Origin: Telluribacter humicola
GTDB lineage: Bacteria > Bacteroidota > Bacteroidia > Cytophagales > Spirosomataceae
Direction of reading: 5' to 3'
Assembly (NCBI RefSeq): GCF_017355935.1
Contig: NZ_JAFIQT010000006.1
Location: 124,001 to 188,000 of the forward strand
DNA length: 64,000 nt
Positions within the stretch are counted from its first letter, which is position 1. Each line of letters begins with the position of its first letter. Made by a program: the position numbers and the translations under genes. The notes beneath the pieces are model-generated. The model made no database searches and was not told the origin of the DNA. It saw nothing but the letters and a program-made list of their open reading frames with translations. Shown here one piece after another: positions 52,916 through 62,641 of this stretch.

Positions 52916-53977
52916 TTATATAGTACTTGTCTGGGAGAGGGGCTTTGTTTTGCCTGATGGATTGTTAGCCAGTTCCAGTATCAGGTTATTTACTTTATCA
53001 AGCCACAGGTACTGCCCCTGGCAGGTCCAGTGTGAATCGCCTATCAGATACGATTGGTCTTTGATCTTCCTGAAATCTTCCAGCACATCTACGTAGGGAA
53101 TCGGTAAGGCCGGATGGTTGTAAATCCGCTCGATCAGTTGGTTGTAGTTGTAAAAGTAAGGGATCAGTACAGAGCTCTTGTTAGGAATAATCGAAAGTAC
53201 TACATGATCAAAGCCCATCTCTTTAAAGCGACGGGTATTTTCTGTAATATTCTGGACCAGGGTATCTACCTGACTATTACGGATATGTGCATAGGATGAA
53301 GTAATGCTGGTCGTATCCGTATCCAGGTAGTAAACAACGTGATTACCATCTTCAGAAACCGTGACTTTATCATTAGCCCGGTCAAAGAAACGGTAATTGA
53401 AGCTGGCTTTGAGTTCTTTGAAGGCTAGTATGGGATCGTATTGGAAAAGCAATAGTTCCAGACGATCTTCGGTTAGTGAAGAAGAGAAAAGGTTATCTAC
53501 TTCAGCCATGATGCGCGGAGCGTGTGGATCAGCCTGGTAGGTGGCGCTGTCAGGTACCAGATTGGTAATAGAGGCTGTGGCTAGGTGTTCACGGAAGTGC
53601 CGTTCTACCGATTCCAGCAATAGTATATTAGTGGCTGTTGTATCCAGCTTTATATGAAGTACATTTTCCCAGTGCACGTATTGGTATTGATCTACCGGAA
53701 AGTCCTGCGCACCGACCCGCTGCGCTTCGGTAAAACTATCCCCGATAAGGTACAGGTGAATCTTCTTGCCGGATGGCTTAGTAGGGGGAGTGTACTCCTG
53801 ACAAGACTGACGATCATCCCTGAACTGCGGCAGGTTGGAGAGCCGGTAAAGGTCACCATAGCGGTAGTCGTCAGGAAGTATTTCTACCTTGGCCAACTGC
53901 TGCATGATGGTACGGCTGCAACCAGCCAGCCAGATTAGACTAAATATCGTAAGAAATAAATAGCGAAGGAATTTCAT
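52916..53977 (-). CDS. DHHW/AlgJ-like SGNH-type lipoprotein
   Basis: A 353-residue lipoprotein with lipobox LAGC (cysteine 20). LYLIGDSFTEAQRVG (GDS at about residues 78-80) and the late YLIGDSHWTCQGQYLW hold the SGNH/DHHW signature: a nucleophile serine in the first GDS and the Asp-Ser-His-Trp at the end. Proteins of this kind (AlgJ, AlgX and DHHW groups) act as periplasmic acetyl- or acyl-transferases that decorate exopolysaccharides. It is the last gene of the minus-strand set with an OafA-type acyltransferase, GT2 and GT-C enzymes. Five bases separate it from the gene upstream. Confidence 0.75.
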   Translation of the reverse strand: MKFLRYLFLTIFSLIWLAGCSRTIMQQLAKVEILPDDYRYGDLYRLSNLPQFRDDRQSCQEYTPPTKPSGKKIHLYLIGDSFTEAQRVGAQDFPVDQYQYVHWENVLHIKLDTTATNILLLESVERHFREHLATASITNLVPDSATYQADPHAPRIMAEVDNLFSSSLTEDRLELLLFQYDPILAFKELKASFNYRFFDRANDKVTVSEDGNHVVYYLDTDTTSITSSYAHIRNSQVDTLVQNITENTRRFKEMGFDHVVLSIIPNKSSVLIPYFYNYNQLIERIYNHPALPIPYVDVLEDFRKIKDQSYLIGDSHWTCQGQYLWLDKVNNLILELANNPSGKTKPLSQTSTI

Positions 53978-53982
53978 GCTGT

Positions 53983-56667
53983 TTATCTAAGCTTAATAGA
54001 CCAGGTCTGAATTTTACTGCCCGAGCGGCTGAATACGAACAATTTATAAAAAGCAGGTTGATAGGTAATACCCACCGGCTGATCTGATGGAATAGGTTTA
54101 TCGCCCAGGCGACGGCCCGATAGATCAAATAAAGAGGTAAAACTACCGGAACGAACTGAAATAAATCGGTTATCCGACCCAAAAAAGTGGTACTGAATGG
54201 CTGAGCCACGTTGTAGGTTCTTTATCTCAAATAACTCTTCACCCTCTTTATTAAGTATAGCCATACGGGTATCCGAGGCACGGATAATCAGCCAGTCCAG
54301 CGAGTTTTTATCATAAACCAATTTAAAGCGGGTAGATGACTCCGGACGAAGCAGCTGCTTACGGGAGATGATTTTGCCCGACATATCAATGTAGATCAAC
54401 TCACCCAGCGAGCTTACCCCTACCAGCTCAGGCTGATTAGTTACGGGGTTTTGAGTCCAGGCAAACGAGCTTTCGGTTCGGGTCAGGATGTCGGCCGGGA
54501 AGCCCTGCTTCACCATACCATTCTCTTTGAACAGGTAGATCTTACCGTTTCGCTGGGTTACAATAAAGTACTTGTTACCTAGCTGGTTCAAAGCTACCAC
54601 CGGACTCTGTATATCTTCAAGACTGACAAACCGATTTATTCGCCTGGGTGAAGTACCTACCCGATCCCACACAAAAAGGTCCGATGCAGGTGTTTTCAGT
54701 ACAAACCTGCTGCTACCATCAGTCCCACCATCTACCCGGTATAGCGAATTGATAGACTGTCCATCAATGAGTGTTGTGGACAAGGGCGTAACGATACCCT
54801 GTTCGTCTTCATCAAGTACATATACCCGCTGCGGAGTAGCTACAATGCGTTGCTGCCTTCCGATATTCAGGAAGTCAACCTTGTAAGAGGTAGTCGCCAG
54901 CGGGCCGTCCAATCGGATCAGTGGTTTTACTTTTCCTTCTTTGATATCATCGATCTTGAAAAGGGTATTTGTCTTGTCCGTGAGCAGGATCTCCGGGCTG
55001 CCGTCCTCGGGATTCTGAAGAGTAGCCAGTTCCTGATCGAATAGCTGTGGCCACTGAATATCTGTATTCAAAAATGTCCGATTCAGTACTTTGCTGGAGG
55101 TACGTTGTTTTTTAGGAATCAGGGCCAGACGTGGATAGGCTTTTGCCCCGTCGAAGCGGCATTCGTACACCAGACTCTCCATCTTGAGGGAGAGGTCGCT
55201 GTGCAGTCCGGGAGCAGCACTTGATACGGCTGATTCCGCCTTCCGTACATTGACGACCAGCGATAGCTGAGCAACATCCGACTTGTCGGTGAGCAGGCTG
55301 TCATAGTCAGGTGATTGCTTCCAGGTAAGATGATTCTCATAATCCACAATGTAGTTGCGGAGCGCCTGGCTGTTGTTACTCATGACCAGGTAAGGGGCTA
55401 CATAAGTAATGTAGGTACGGGCAAAACCAGTAAAAAGCGGGCCGTACAGACCTGCCGGAAGTTCCGTAACAGCTACCGAAAACAGGTCATATCCCTGAAA
55501 CTGATCTACCGATACATTGGCTTCGGGCGTAGAGAGTCGGGCGAGCCGGGACAGCAGGGGGCGAATCTTATCATAGTTGGAGAGTTCGACCAGCAGTATT
55601 TTTCCATCGCTGATACTGTTGCTTTCTTCCAGCTGGCAAAGGATCAGTTCAGAACCGGTATTCTCGGTCAACTGATTACTCTCACTACCAATGTAGTAGT
55701 TAAGCTTTAAGCGAGCCTCTGATGCGTTGCTCTGGGTCCAGTTGAGGTACTTTTCTTTGAAAGCTGCCTTGTCGTTACTGGCTATACGATATAGGTAGGA
55801 AGTCTGCTGTGAAATATGCCCATGGTTACTGAAAGGCATACCCTCCTGATCCGCAATCCATGCTGTCAGGTAGTTGTCTTCAGGATCACAACCCATGGAC
55901 TGAAAAGAAATGGTTTTGTTTTTGCCCGACTGGATCAGGTGGTAGTCCTGCAGACCGGGAAACAACTTTGCAAACTCAATCAGGTTGGCCGGGTAGACCG
56001 ACTTGAGTAGCAGATTCTGCCAGGCTCCTTTCTTTACGTACAGACTAAATCCATAGTCAGCGTCATTGGCGTGCTCAAACTGGCTCTGCAGCAGAAAGGC
56101 CTGCAACTGGGAGGATGACTTACGGATGACATCCTCAATCAGATCTCCGTACCGGCTGATGATCAGGTAATCATCCTTGATCAGGTAAGAGAACAGGTTT
56201 CGTGACTGGGTATCGTTGATATCCGTGATTTCCTGATCCTGAAAAGTATGATGAAGTACCCGGATATCTGATCGCCTTGGCGATGCCAACCATTGTCTCT
56301 CCTGTTCGTTGACGATTGGAATGTACATGATTATACCTGCTCCGGCCCCCGAACGAGGGTGGTAGGAGTAGGTAATGGTTTTATCATGAAGTAATGCGGC
56401 AACCTGGGACGCATCGGTTGTAAACCAGTTGAGTACCCCCAGATTTTCGCTGGCAGCGTCAATGATAGGCAGGTTTTTCAGGTTGATCTGAGCATCCGTC
56501 GCTACAAATACCGAGTCCTGCAACTTATCACTGCTGATAACCGCCAGCGTGTTAGAAGGAATTAACGTCCAGGCTGCTTCGGAGCGGCCCCACCCTCTGA
56601 ACCAAAAGTAGCCTGCCAGGGCAAGCAAAAGGATGATCAGTAAGGCAAACATATATTTCCTCCGCAC
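53983..56667 (-). CDS. Large anchored protein with DUF3352-like and beta-propeller regions
   Basis: An 894-residue protein with one N-terminal membrane helix (MFALLIILLLALAGYFWF), so anchored in the inner membrane and mostly periplasmic. Residues about 30-510 resemble DUF3352-type proteins: IPSNTLAVISSDKLQDSV and repeated blocks on LSRYGDLIEDVI, QFEHANDADYGFSLYV. The last about 370 residues have regular propeller-like repeats such as NTLFKIDDIKEG, QRVYVLDEDEQG, KIYLFKENG, ELIYIDMSG and MAILNKEGEEL. No enzyme motif is seen. It sits between a GT2 and the DHHW lipoprotein, with five-base gaps on both sides, which makes it a likely structural or assembly part of the glycan pathway. Confidence 0.7.
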   Translation of the reverse strand: MRRKYMFALLIILLLALAGYFWFRGWGRSEAAWTLIPSNTLAVISSDKLQDSVFVATDAQINLKNLPIIDAASENLGVLNWFTTDASQVAALLHDKTITYSYHPRSGAGAGIIMYIPIVNEQERQWLASPRRSDIRVLHHTFQDQEITDINDTQSRNLFSYLIKDDYLIISRYGDLIEDVIRKSSSQLQAFLLQSQFEHANDADYGFSLYVKKGAWQNLLLKSVYPANLIEFAKLFPGLQDYHLIQSGKNKTISFQSMGCDPEDNYLTAWIADQEGMPFSNHGHISQQTSYLYRIASNDKAAFKEKYLNWTQSNASEARLKLNYYIGSESNQLTENTGSELILCQLEESNSISDGKILLVELSNYDKIRPLLSRLARLSTPEANVSVDQFQGYDLFSVAVTELPAGLYGPLFTGFARTYITYVAPYLVMSNNSQALRNYIVDYENHLTWKQSPDYDSLLTDKSDVAQLSLVVNVRKAESAVSSAAPGLHSDLSLKMESLVYECRFDGAKAYPRLALIPKKQRTSSKVLNRTFLNTDIQWPQLFDQELATLQNPEDGSPEILLTDKTNTLFKIDDIKEGKVKPLIRLDGPLATTSYKVDFLNIGRQQRIVATPQRVYVLDEDEQGIVTPLSTTLIDGQSINSLYRVDGGTDGSSRFVLKTPASDLFVWDRVGTSPRRINRFVSLEDIQSPVVALNQLGNKYFIVTQRNGKIYLFKENGMVKQGFPADILTRTESSFAWTQNPVTNQPELVGVSSLGELIYIDMSGKIISRKQLLRPESSTRFKLVYDKNSLDWLIIRASDTRMAILNKEGEELFEIKNLQRGSAIQYHFFGSDNRFISVRSGSFTSLFDLSGRRLGDKPIPSDQPVGITYQPAFYKLFVFSRSGSKIQTWSIKLR

Positions 56668-56672
56668 AGTAA

Positions 56673-57422
56673 TCAGTTAGTTGACCGAATCGATTTTACT
56701 TTATCATTTAGATCCATACGGAAGCGTAGCAGCTCATTGAAAGAGCGGATACATACCTTCCAGAGATTCCACTTTACGATGGAAACGGTACCCGTCGCAC
56801 GATCCTTGTGTGTAATGGGTATATTATACACTTCTTGTCCGGCTTTCTTGGCCATCACTGCCAGGAATATATTAGGAGCAAAAGGCTCAGGATCGGGAAG
56901 TTGAGCCATGAGCTTGCGCAGGAACGAACCCCGGATGAGTCGGAAGGGAATGTTACTATCCAAGATATACGTACCATACACTGTCGAGATAGTACCACGA
57001 AGTACTTTGGTGATGAAGAGTCGTACCGGAGCATCGTGACGTATTTCACGGTAACCCAGAATGAAGTCAGACTGGTTACGCTTATCCCACAGTTTGTCAA
57101 AGTCCTCCGTTACAAACTGATCATCGCTATCGGTCTGGAATACAAATTCTGAATCTAGTTCAAGGGATTTGCGGTATCCATTTACAACGGCATTGCCATG
57201 ACCTCCGTTCTTCTGGTGTACGACGGTTAGATTTGGATTATTAACCTTTATCTTATCAAGCAGCTCTCCAGTTTTGTCTTTGGAGCCATCATTGATTACG
57301 ATCAGGGTAGTTTTATCATTGGGAAATTTCTTTCTGAGGAAGTCAGTCCAATTTTGCACCACTTTTTCGATACAATCCTGTTCGTTGTAGGCGGGCATTA
57401 CAATGCTCAGTAAATAAGCCAT
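56673..57422 (-). CDS. GT2 glycosyltransferase, polyprenyl-phosphate sugar synthase-like
   Basis: A 249-residue soluble GT2 enzyme of the dolichol-phosphate mannose/glucose synthase type. The start LSIVMPAYNEQDCIEKVV, VINDGSKDKTGELLD, HGNAVVNGYRK and the DxD motif in FQTDSDDQFV (about residue 97) are diagnostic. It lacks the C-terminal membrane helices of processive enzymes and would charge a polyprenyl phosphate with a sugar. Such a donor is just what GT-C enzymes such as those at 58627 and 60810 use, so it fits the cluster logic. It lies 71 bases downstream of the OafA gene. Confidence 0.88.
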   Translation of the reverse strand: MAYLLSIVMPAYNEQDCIEKVVQNWTDFLRKKFPNDKTTLIVINDGSKDKTGELLDKIKVNNPNLTVVHQKNGGHGNAVVNGYRKSLELDSEFVFQTDSDDQFVTEDFDKLWDKRNQSDFILGYREIRHDAPVRLFITKVLRGTISTVYGTYILDSNIPFRLIRGSFLRKLMAQLPDPEPFAPNIFLAVMAKKAGQEVYNIPITHKDRATGTVSIVKWNLWKVCIRSFNELLRFRMDLNDKVKSIRSTN

Positions 57423-57493
57423 TAATGTGAAGTTTGTTTGAGTTGTTCAAAATTAAGTAAATAGCGCGTATCAGCACCTATTATATCCATATT

Positions 57494-58618
57494 TTAGTAT
57501 GCATAACGATCCTTAAGGTTATTTATAGGCTTTTCTATAATAAACCAGGATAGTGACGCTACTAAGGTGGTCAATATAAAGAATAATACAAGTTCGAATA
57601 CCATATTGCCGGTTAGCGCCGGCAGGTACTGATATATTTTATTCAGTAACCTGACCGTAGGGTGATTGGGGGAACTATGGAAGTGGTTGTACACAAAGTT
57701 ATGGTACACATACAAGCCATAGCTTATTTTACCGAGGTAGTTGCTTACCGGATTTTCCAGAAACCACTTCATTCCCCCTTCAAAACCAAGCACCGCTTTC
57801 CCAATCAGGAAAAAGCAAAAGATTGATCCGAAAAAGCGCTCCCATACATCATTAGCTACATTATGAACCGTACGCGGATCGTTGATATCAACGTTGGTTT
57901 TGGACCAGGTTACTACCAATATCCATGAAGCCAAACCCAACCAGATCCAGATTGTTTTGCTAAACAGCTTTTTGAACTTTTCAAAGTGCGTCAGCTGCAG
58001 CCAGGCCATAAAGCCACCCATGGCAAATGAGTCCAGACAGGTAGGCATGGAAACATAATTAACGACCCATTCGTACCCGCGGTAGTAGAAGTAGGCTCGG
58101 AGTGCCACGCTTAAAACCGTCATAAGCCCAAGGAAGGGGACCAGCCACTTGCGGGGCATGAAGAAGATTACAAACGGGAAGAAAATATAAAACTGCTCTT
58201 CCACTGCCAACGACCAGAAATGGTCAATCACTCCCAGCCACCGCTGGTTGACGGCTATGTAAATGTTGGTTGCATACAGAACGCACCACCAGAGTGTTTC
58301 CCGAACCGGAGGAACATTAAGCACATACAGGACAAAGATCGACAGGTAATAAACCGGGAAGATCCGGAGTGTACGCCGTATGTAGAACTTCTTCAGGTAG
58401 GCTCCCAGACCACCTTCCTTGCCCGCTGTTTTTTCCTTACTCACCATCAGGATGCGGGTGATCAGAAAACCACTCAGTACAAAAAAGAGCGTAACTCCTA
58501 AGGGGCCTAGGGGAATCTTGTTGATGGCAGCCAGCCAGTGATCTACCAATACAAGGGCTACTGCTACGAATCGAAGTCCGTCTAATTGAATAAGATAACC
58601 ATTTGAAACTGTACGCAT
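57494..58618 (-). CDS. OafA/YrhL-type acyltransferase (acyltransferase 3)
   Basis: A 374-residue membrane protein with about ten helices. The start LDGLRFVAVALVLVDHW carries the conserved catalytic histidine-region motif of acyltransferase-3 proteins, and PLGVTLFFVLSGFLITRI with WSLAVEEQFYIFFP are further signatures. The family transfers acetyl or other acyl groups across the membrane to sugars of O-antigen, peptidoglycan or exopolysaccharide. The SGNH lipoprotein at 52916 would be a natural periplasmic partner. The ATG at 58618 (MRTVSNG) leaves an eight-base gap to the previous stop; 58633 is an alternative start. Confidence 0.9.
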   Translation of the reverse strand: MRTVSNGYLIQLDGLRFVAVALVLVDHWLAAINKIPLGPLGVTLFFVLSGFLITRILMVSKEKTAGKEGGLGAYLKKFYIRRTLRIFPVYYLSIFVLYVLNVPPVRETLWWCVLYATNIYIAVNQRWLGVIDHFWSLAVEEQFYIFFPFVIFFMPRKWLVPFLGLMTVLSVALRAYFYYRGYEWVVNYVSMPTCLDSFAMGGFMAWLQLTHFEKFKKLFSKTIWIWLGLASWILVVTWSKTNVDINDPRTVHNVANDVWERFFGSIFCFFLIGKAVLGFEGGMKWFLENPVSNYLGKISYGLYVYHNFVYNHFHSSPNHPTVRLLNKIYQYLPALTGNMVFELVLFFILTTLVASLSWFIIEKPINNLKDRYAY

Positions 58619-58626
58619 ATCAGGAC

Positions 58627-60321
58627 TTACCAATTCTTTCGGATAATTTCTTGTTCAACTGCTTTTGTTGTTATGGAATCTTTGCCAAAGTATATACCTA
58701 TCTGATCACCATGCTTACGCACCAGCCCCACGGCATATCGGTCGGGGACTATTTCATAATAGGGAATATCAACACCAAAGCCGGGAGCAAAGTACTGCTG
58801 CTTCAGGAATAGCTGTTTTCGGTTGGCATTGCGGGTTCTATAGGCAGGGAAAAGGTAATACCGGTCTTTGGAGCTGAGAAGGATATACACGCCGCTATCC
58901 TGCAGCAGCTGGCTCGAATACTTTTCATTCCGTACCTGGACAGCATTGTCCAGAGTCTGAACGGAGGTTTGATTGTACAATTCTACAATGCCACGCGTAG
59001 TACCGGCGAATGACTGACGTGTCGCTACGGGTAGCAGACGGAGCCACTTTTCATAAAACATCGGCGTATCTGCCACCAGATTTGCTACAAAGGAGGTGTC
59101 TTTGTCCGGCTTCAGATTTTTGGTAACGTATGTATTATTGAATTGCATCGTAGTGAGTTGCTTTCTCAGGTTAAATGCATCTACCAGGTGATAATGGTAG
59201 CTGAATATATTATACAATACCGTAAAGAAAACAATACCGGATACGTAAGGCGAAAGAAAACTACCCCGGATGGGAATAACTACGTATAGGTATCCGATGA
59301 TCAGTAGCAGGAACGAATAGATCTTGTACCGGCTCGTGATGAGGGGGCCTACCCCCAGGTCAGCCCGTGAGTATACTACAATGGCGGCAGTACCCAAGAT
59401 AAACAGGAGCGTTCCCAGACAAAAAAGATCGGTTGTGCGGGCAGCCTGGTACTCGTAATGACTCAATACTATCCGGAAAAGATTGGTAGAGATAATGGAA
59501 ACGGCTACCAGAAACAGCACCACCCCCATAATGATACAGACCTGCAGGTGATCCTGTACCGGAAACGCCTCCGCAAAAGATCCCAGAAACGCCATGTACC
59601 CCTTGAACAGATCCAGCAGGCCTGCCCGGTGGGTGGTATTGGAATCCGGAGTAGAATAGGTGCTGAAATACAGGTAAATATAAAGGCCGCTCATCACCAG
59701 CCAGATACCAAAGCGGCTGCCTTTCTTGGCCAGGAATAGGATCACTGCTCCAATGGGAAGTATCAACAGACCATTTCCGCTGGTAACTACCGCTATCGCG
59801 ACTATAAACAGGGAGAGTATAAAATACCCAAACTGTGGTAATATACTCAGGTATAAGGCCCAGAGTACCAGTACTACTACCCCGAAGTTCTGAATAGAAG
59901 CCATCCCCCAGTACATATTCTCCCATGAGGCCAGCGTCAGCCATATAAATGGGATAGGCAGTAGCGTGTAAAAAGGCTTTTTATTGGCCCGGAGGATCAG
60001 CCAGCATAGCAGGATTACGCCCAGCAGCATAATGTTCCCTACCAGCATCAGGTGCACGTAGTTGAGTGCGCCAAAAATCTGGTAGTCGATCAGGGCTACC
60101 AATCGGGTCAGTAGTATACGGTGTTCGTTATGCTGCTTGGCCAGGGCCGCCCAACGTTCGCTCCAGGTAGTAGCCTGGGTATAGTTTAATAAAAATTCTT
60201 TAAGAGTATGATCATCCCACTTGGGTATATTGATGGCATAAAAGTCAAATACCCAGAAGTAAATGAAAATGGGGACCAGGATGGCTATAAAAATAAAAAT
60301 ATGTAAAGCCTTTCGAGGCAT
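58627..60321 (-). CDS. GT-C-like polytopic membrane protein
   Basis: A 564-residue protein with about 11 membrane helices, then a periplasmic C-terminal region of about 150 residues. The first external loop has NIPKWDDHTLKEFLL, an Asp-Asp pair of the kind that forms the active site of GT-C glycosyltransferases, though no named family is obvious. Helix-rich parts such as VHLMLVGNIMLLGVILL, ITSRYKIYSFLLLIIGYLYV and the C-terminal VRNEKYSSQLLQDSG follow. It is the first gene of the cluster after a 488-base gap and could add sugars from a polyprenyl-phosphate donor. GT-C membership is inferred from topology and the loop motif. Confidence 0.7.
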   Translation of the reverse strand: MPRKALHIFIFIAILVPIFIYFWVFDFYAINIPKWDDHTLKEFLLNYTQATTWSERWAALAKQHNEHRILLTRLVALIDYQIFGALNYVHLMLVGNIMLLGVILLCWLILRANKKPFYTLLPIPFIWLTLASWENMYWGMASIQNFGVVVLVLWALYLSILPQFGYFILSLFIVAIAVVTSGNGLLILPIGAVILFLAKKGSRFGIWLVMSGLYIYLYFSTYSTPDSNTTHRAGLLDLFKGYMAFLGSFAEAFPVQDHLQVCIIMGVVLFLVAVSIISTNLFRIVLSHYEYQAARTTDLFCLGTLLFILGTAAIVVYSRADLGVGPLITSRYKIYSFLLLIIGYLYVVIPIRGSFLSPYVSGIVFFTVLYNIFSYHYHLVDAFNLRKQLTTMQFNNTYVTKNLKPDKDTSFVANLVADTPMFYEKWLRLLPVATRQSFAGTTRGIVELYNQTSVQTLDNAVQVRNEKYSSQLLQDSGVYILLSSKDRYYLFPAYRTRNANRKQLFLKQQYFAPGFGVDIPYYEIVPDRYAVGLVRKHGDQIGIYFGKDSITTKAVEQEIIRKNW

Positions 60322-60809
60322 ACTTTATATCAGTGATCGTTAGAATAGAGGCGGTAGTGAAAAATAACCTGTCTTGAGTAGTAGGTTCATTGTTGTACTA
60401 TAACAAGTTGTAATCCCGTGAACCCGGAAAGCGTCTGCTTGTATCATAGCTTAAACTTATGGATGGATTTAGGCAGATTAACGCAGATAGTTTACGACTT
60501 GCTGGTTGTATGCGAAGGCAGGTGTGGGCAGTACGTTCAGCTTGATTACTTTCAGTGAGTATGGTAGTGTATTCGCTACTGTGGACATCATTTGGTAGTT
60601 TACTATTGTGGTAGTAGTTGGAATAAGGATTCCGTATAGCTCAACTCCAAAAGAGGGGAAGTTGTTGCTAAAATCTTTCAGCGTCTTCCCCTTTTCATCA
60701 AATTAGACTTTTTAAGGAATCTACGCAAAGGAAATAAGAATTTATTGAAATACCTTACGAACTACCCACCCTGTTACCGACCGGTAGCATATATAGGTTG
60801 GTAGCCGGA
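60322..60809. other. Gap within the glycan cluster, no gene seen
   Basis: About 488 bases between two minus-strand membrane glycosyltransferase genes. I see no frame of coding character. GGTAGT-like words recur around 60560-60620. A weak hairpin (60655-60661 with 60685-60691, flanked by A and T runs) could be a terminator of the upstream gene. The cluster may therefore be two transcripts. Confidence 0.4.
60649..60695 (-). terminator. Weak terminator candidate
   Basis: GGGGAAG pairs with CTTCCCC over a 23-base loop, with A-rich and T-rich flanks (60649-60654 and 60692-60695). It is downstream of the minus gene that stops at 60810, at a distance of about 115 bases. Confidence 0.3.
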
Positions 60810-62555
60810 TCAGTATCGGTACGTTAGCCCTTCAAAATCAAAGATCAGGGTGCGGGTACCATCCACATGTTTGATATATACCTTATCCGGTTCATTCAGA
60901 TCAATACGCTGTATGATCCTGGCGTCTTTAGGCAAGTAGAGATTAATATATTGTGCATCAGTAATACCCTTGGTTCGCTCTTCCCCCACAACACCGGAAT
61001 ACAGGCTACTATTCTGCGATGGTATAAGTACTGTATCTCCTTCACTATATTCTTTAACGATTCGGTCAGCGGTCGTATGGTACGGATTAGCTATGCGAGG
61101 CTTGCCGAAGTACGTATACTTGGGAGAGGTGTCACGAACTATATTCACATTGGTACGTAACAGATGGTATCCCTGAAGAAACAGGAAACTTACGGTAAGC
61201 AACTGTACCAGCATACCTTTTCGAAAAGCTTCTCTAAGTCCGATGGCATAGATAATAATAACAAACGGAATACTCATACCTATGTACCGCTGTGAAAGGC
61301 TTGTGGTATGCCCTGATTTAAGTGCATCAAATATGATATAGCCCATAGGTAAAAGGTACATCAGTACGGCCAGCATCACCAGCTTCAGGGTACTGCTCTC
61401 GAGACTATGGTAACGATCATATAACCACCGGATAAAAAGAAGCAGGATGTAGTACGAAAACAGGACCAGAAATAGATCCAACTTGGAGCTGGTGTATAGG
61501 AAAAATAGTACCACCGTTGGGACAATGGCTGCAAGCGCATGAATGAGCCGTGCGTTCTTGATCCGGTTAGCTATGAATAGGATCAGGCCAAAAAGCAATA
61601 GTGTAATAAAGAAATTTCGGATACCCATGACTGAATTATACAGACCATTGGAAAGTGTATTCATATCGTAAAAGATATCTACTACCTTGGTCGATACGCT
61701 CTTGAAGTTGATGGGGTCCACTATGCCGCGCAGAGGGTTCTGATCCTGGGGCATGTGGGCTATCTTGTAGTGTAGTTCGTTTTTGTCCTTCAGGAATTTG
61801 AGGGAGTATTGTCCGCCTCCAAAGTTCAGCCACCATAGCAGTACTCCACCACTTACCACTCCGGCGATACTCATCAATACCCAGTTGCGGGCACGCCGCT
61901 CATACAGCAAGCAGATCACCGCGTGTGAAACCAGGATCAGGAAGTTGAGGTAGTGGTTGAGCAGCGACATGGATGCCAGAAGCGTGTATGCTACCAGGTA
62001 CAGGATCTTGCGGTTATTCCTTTGCTCCTTGAGTAGTAGCAAAAAAATATACGAGGCTGCTACTACCAGGAAGAACGAAAGCGTATAGCTGCGGGCCATA
62101 TGGCTCTGAGCAACATTGAGAGGCTCCACGGCCAGTAATAGGGCTGAAAACAGGGCAATAGTATTAGATCGCAGGAAATGCCTGACCATGCTAAAGAGCA
62201 GAACAATGGTCAGCGTATTGATAAGAGCGCTCAGCAGCCGAACATAAAAGTCAGATAGTCCAAAGATTTTGATCCACTGATGGAGAAGCAGATTGTATAC
62301 GATGTGGGTGCCAAAGTCGGAGCGGGCTACGGCACCAAAGAAGTCTTCAAGCTTTTTGGGTTTCCAGAAGTCTTGGGGGGTAAAGTAGGTATTGTTGAGT
62401 ATTTCGGGTTGATTGGCTCCGCCAACAGAGACTCCCTGGGCATTCAGTAACGTAAACTTTTCATCAACATAAGGGGCATAGTCCCCCAGATTATACACGC
62501 GTAGTAGCAGACCCAAGGCCACGATCAGGCACAAGGCAAGGTAACTTTTCATCAA
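60810..62555 (-). CDS. GT-C (ArnT/PMT-like) membrane glycosyltransferase
   Basis: A 581-residue membrane protein with 11 or 12 helices. The first external loop has YAPYVDEKFTLL, the acidic pair used by GT39/ArnT/PMT-like enzymes, and the family segments LHQWIKIFGLSDFYVRLLSAL and RSYTLSFFLVVAAS follow. A C-terminal periplasmic part of about 150 residues (YHTTADRIVKEYSEGDTVLI) completes the fold. It would use a polyprenyl-phosphate sugar to modify a lipid, glycan or protein on the outer face of the inner membrane. Either the first or second ATG (MMKSYL) may be used. A GT2 of the donor-making type lies 3.4 kb downstream. Confidence 0.86.
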   Translation of the reverse strand: MMKSYLALCLIVALGLLLRVYNLGDYAPYVDEKFTLLNAQGVSVGGANQPEILNNTYFTPQDFWKPKKLEDFFGAVARSDFGTHIVYNLLLHQWIKIFGLSDFYVRLLSALINTLTIVLLFSMVRHFLRSNTIALFSALLLAVEPLNVAQSHMARSYTLSFFLVVAASYIFLLLLKEQRNNRKILYLVAYTLLASMSLLNHYLNFLILVSHAVICLLYERRARNWVLMSIAGVVSGGVLLWWLNFGGGQYSLKFLKDKNELHYKIAHMPQDQNPLRGIVDPINFKSVSTKVVDIFYDMNTLSNGLYNSVMGIRNFFITLLLFGLILFIANRIKNARLIHALAAIVPTVVLFFLYTSSKLDLFLVLFSYYILLLFIRWLYDRYHSLESSTLKLVMLAVLMYLLPMGYIIFDALKSGHTTSLSQRYIGMSIPFVIIIYAIGLREAFRKGMLVQLLTVSFLFLQGYHLLRTNVNIVRDTSPKYTYFGKPRIANPYHTTADRIVKEYSEGDTVLIPSQNSSLYSGVVGEERTKGITDAQYINLYLPKDARIIQRIDLNEPDKVYIKHVDGTRTLIFDFEGLTYRY

Positions 62556-62641
62556 GTATGGTTTCTTCTTAAAAATGGATACACTCGTGAGGTAAAGGTA
62601 GCAGTCAATCGGTAAAACTTCCGTTTATTTTCCCATCAACA

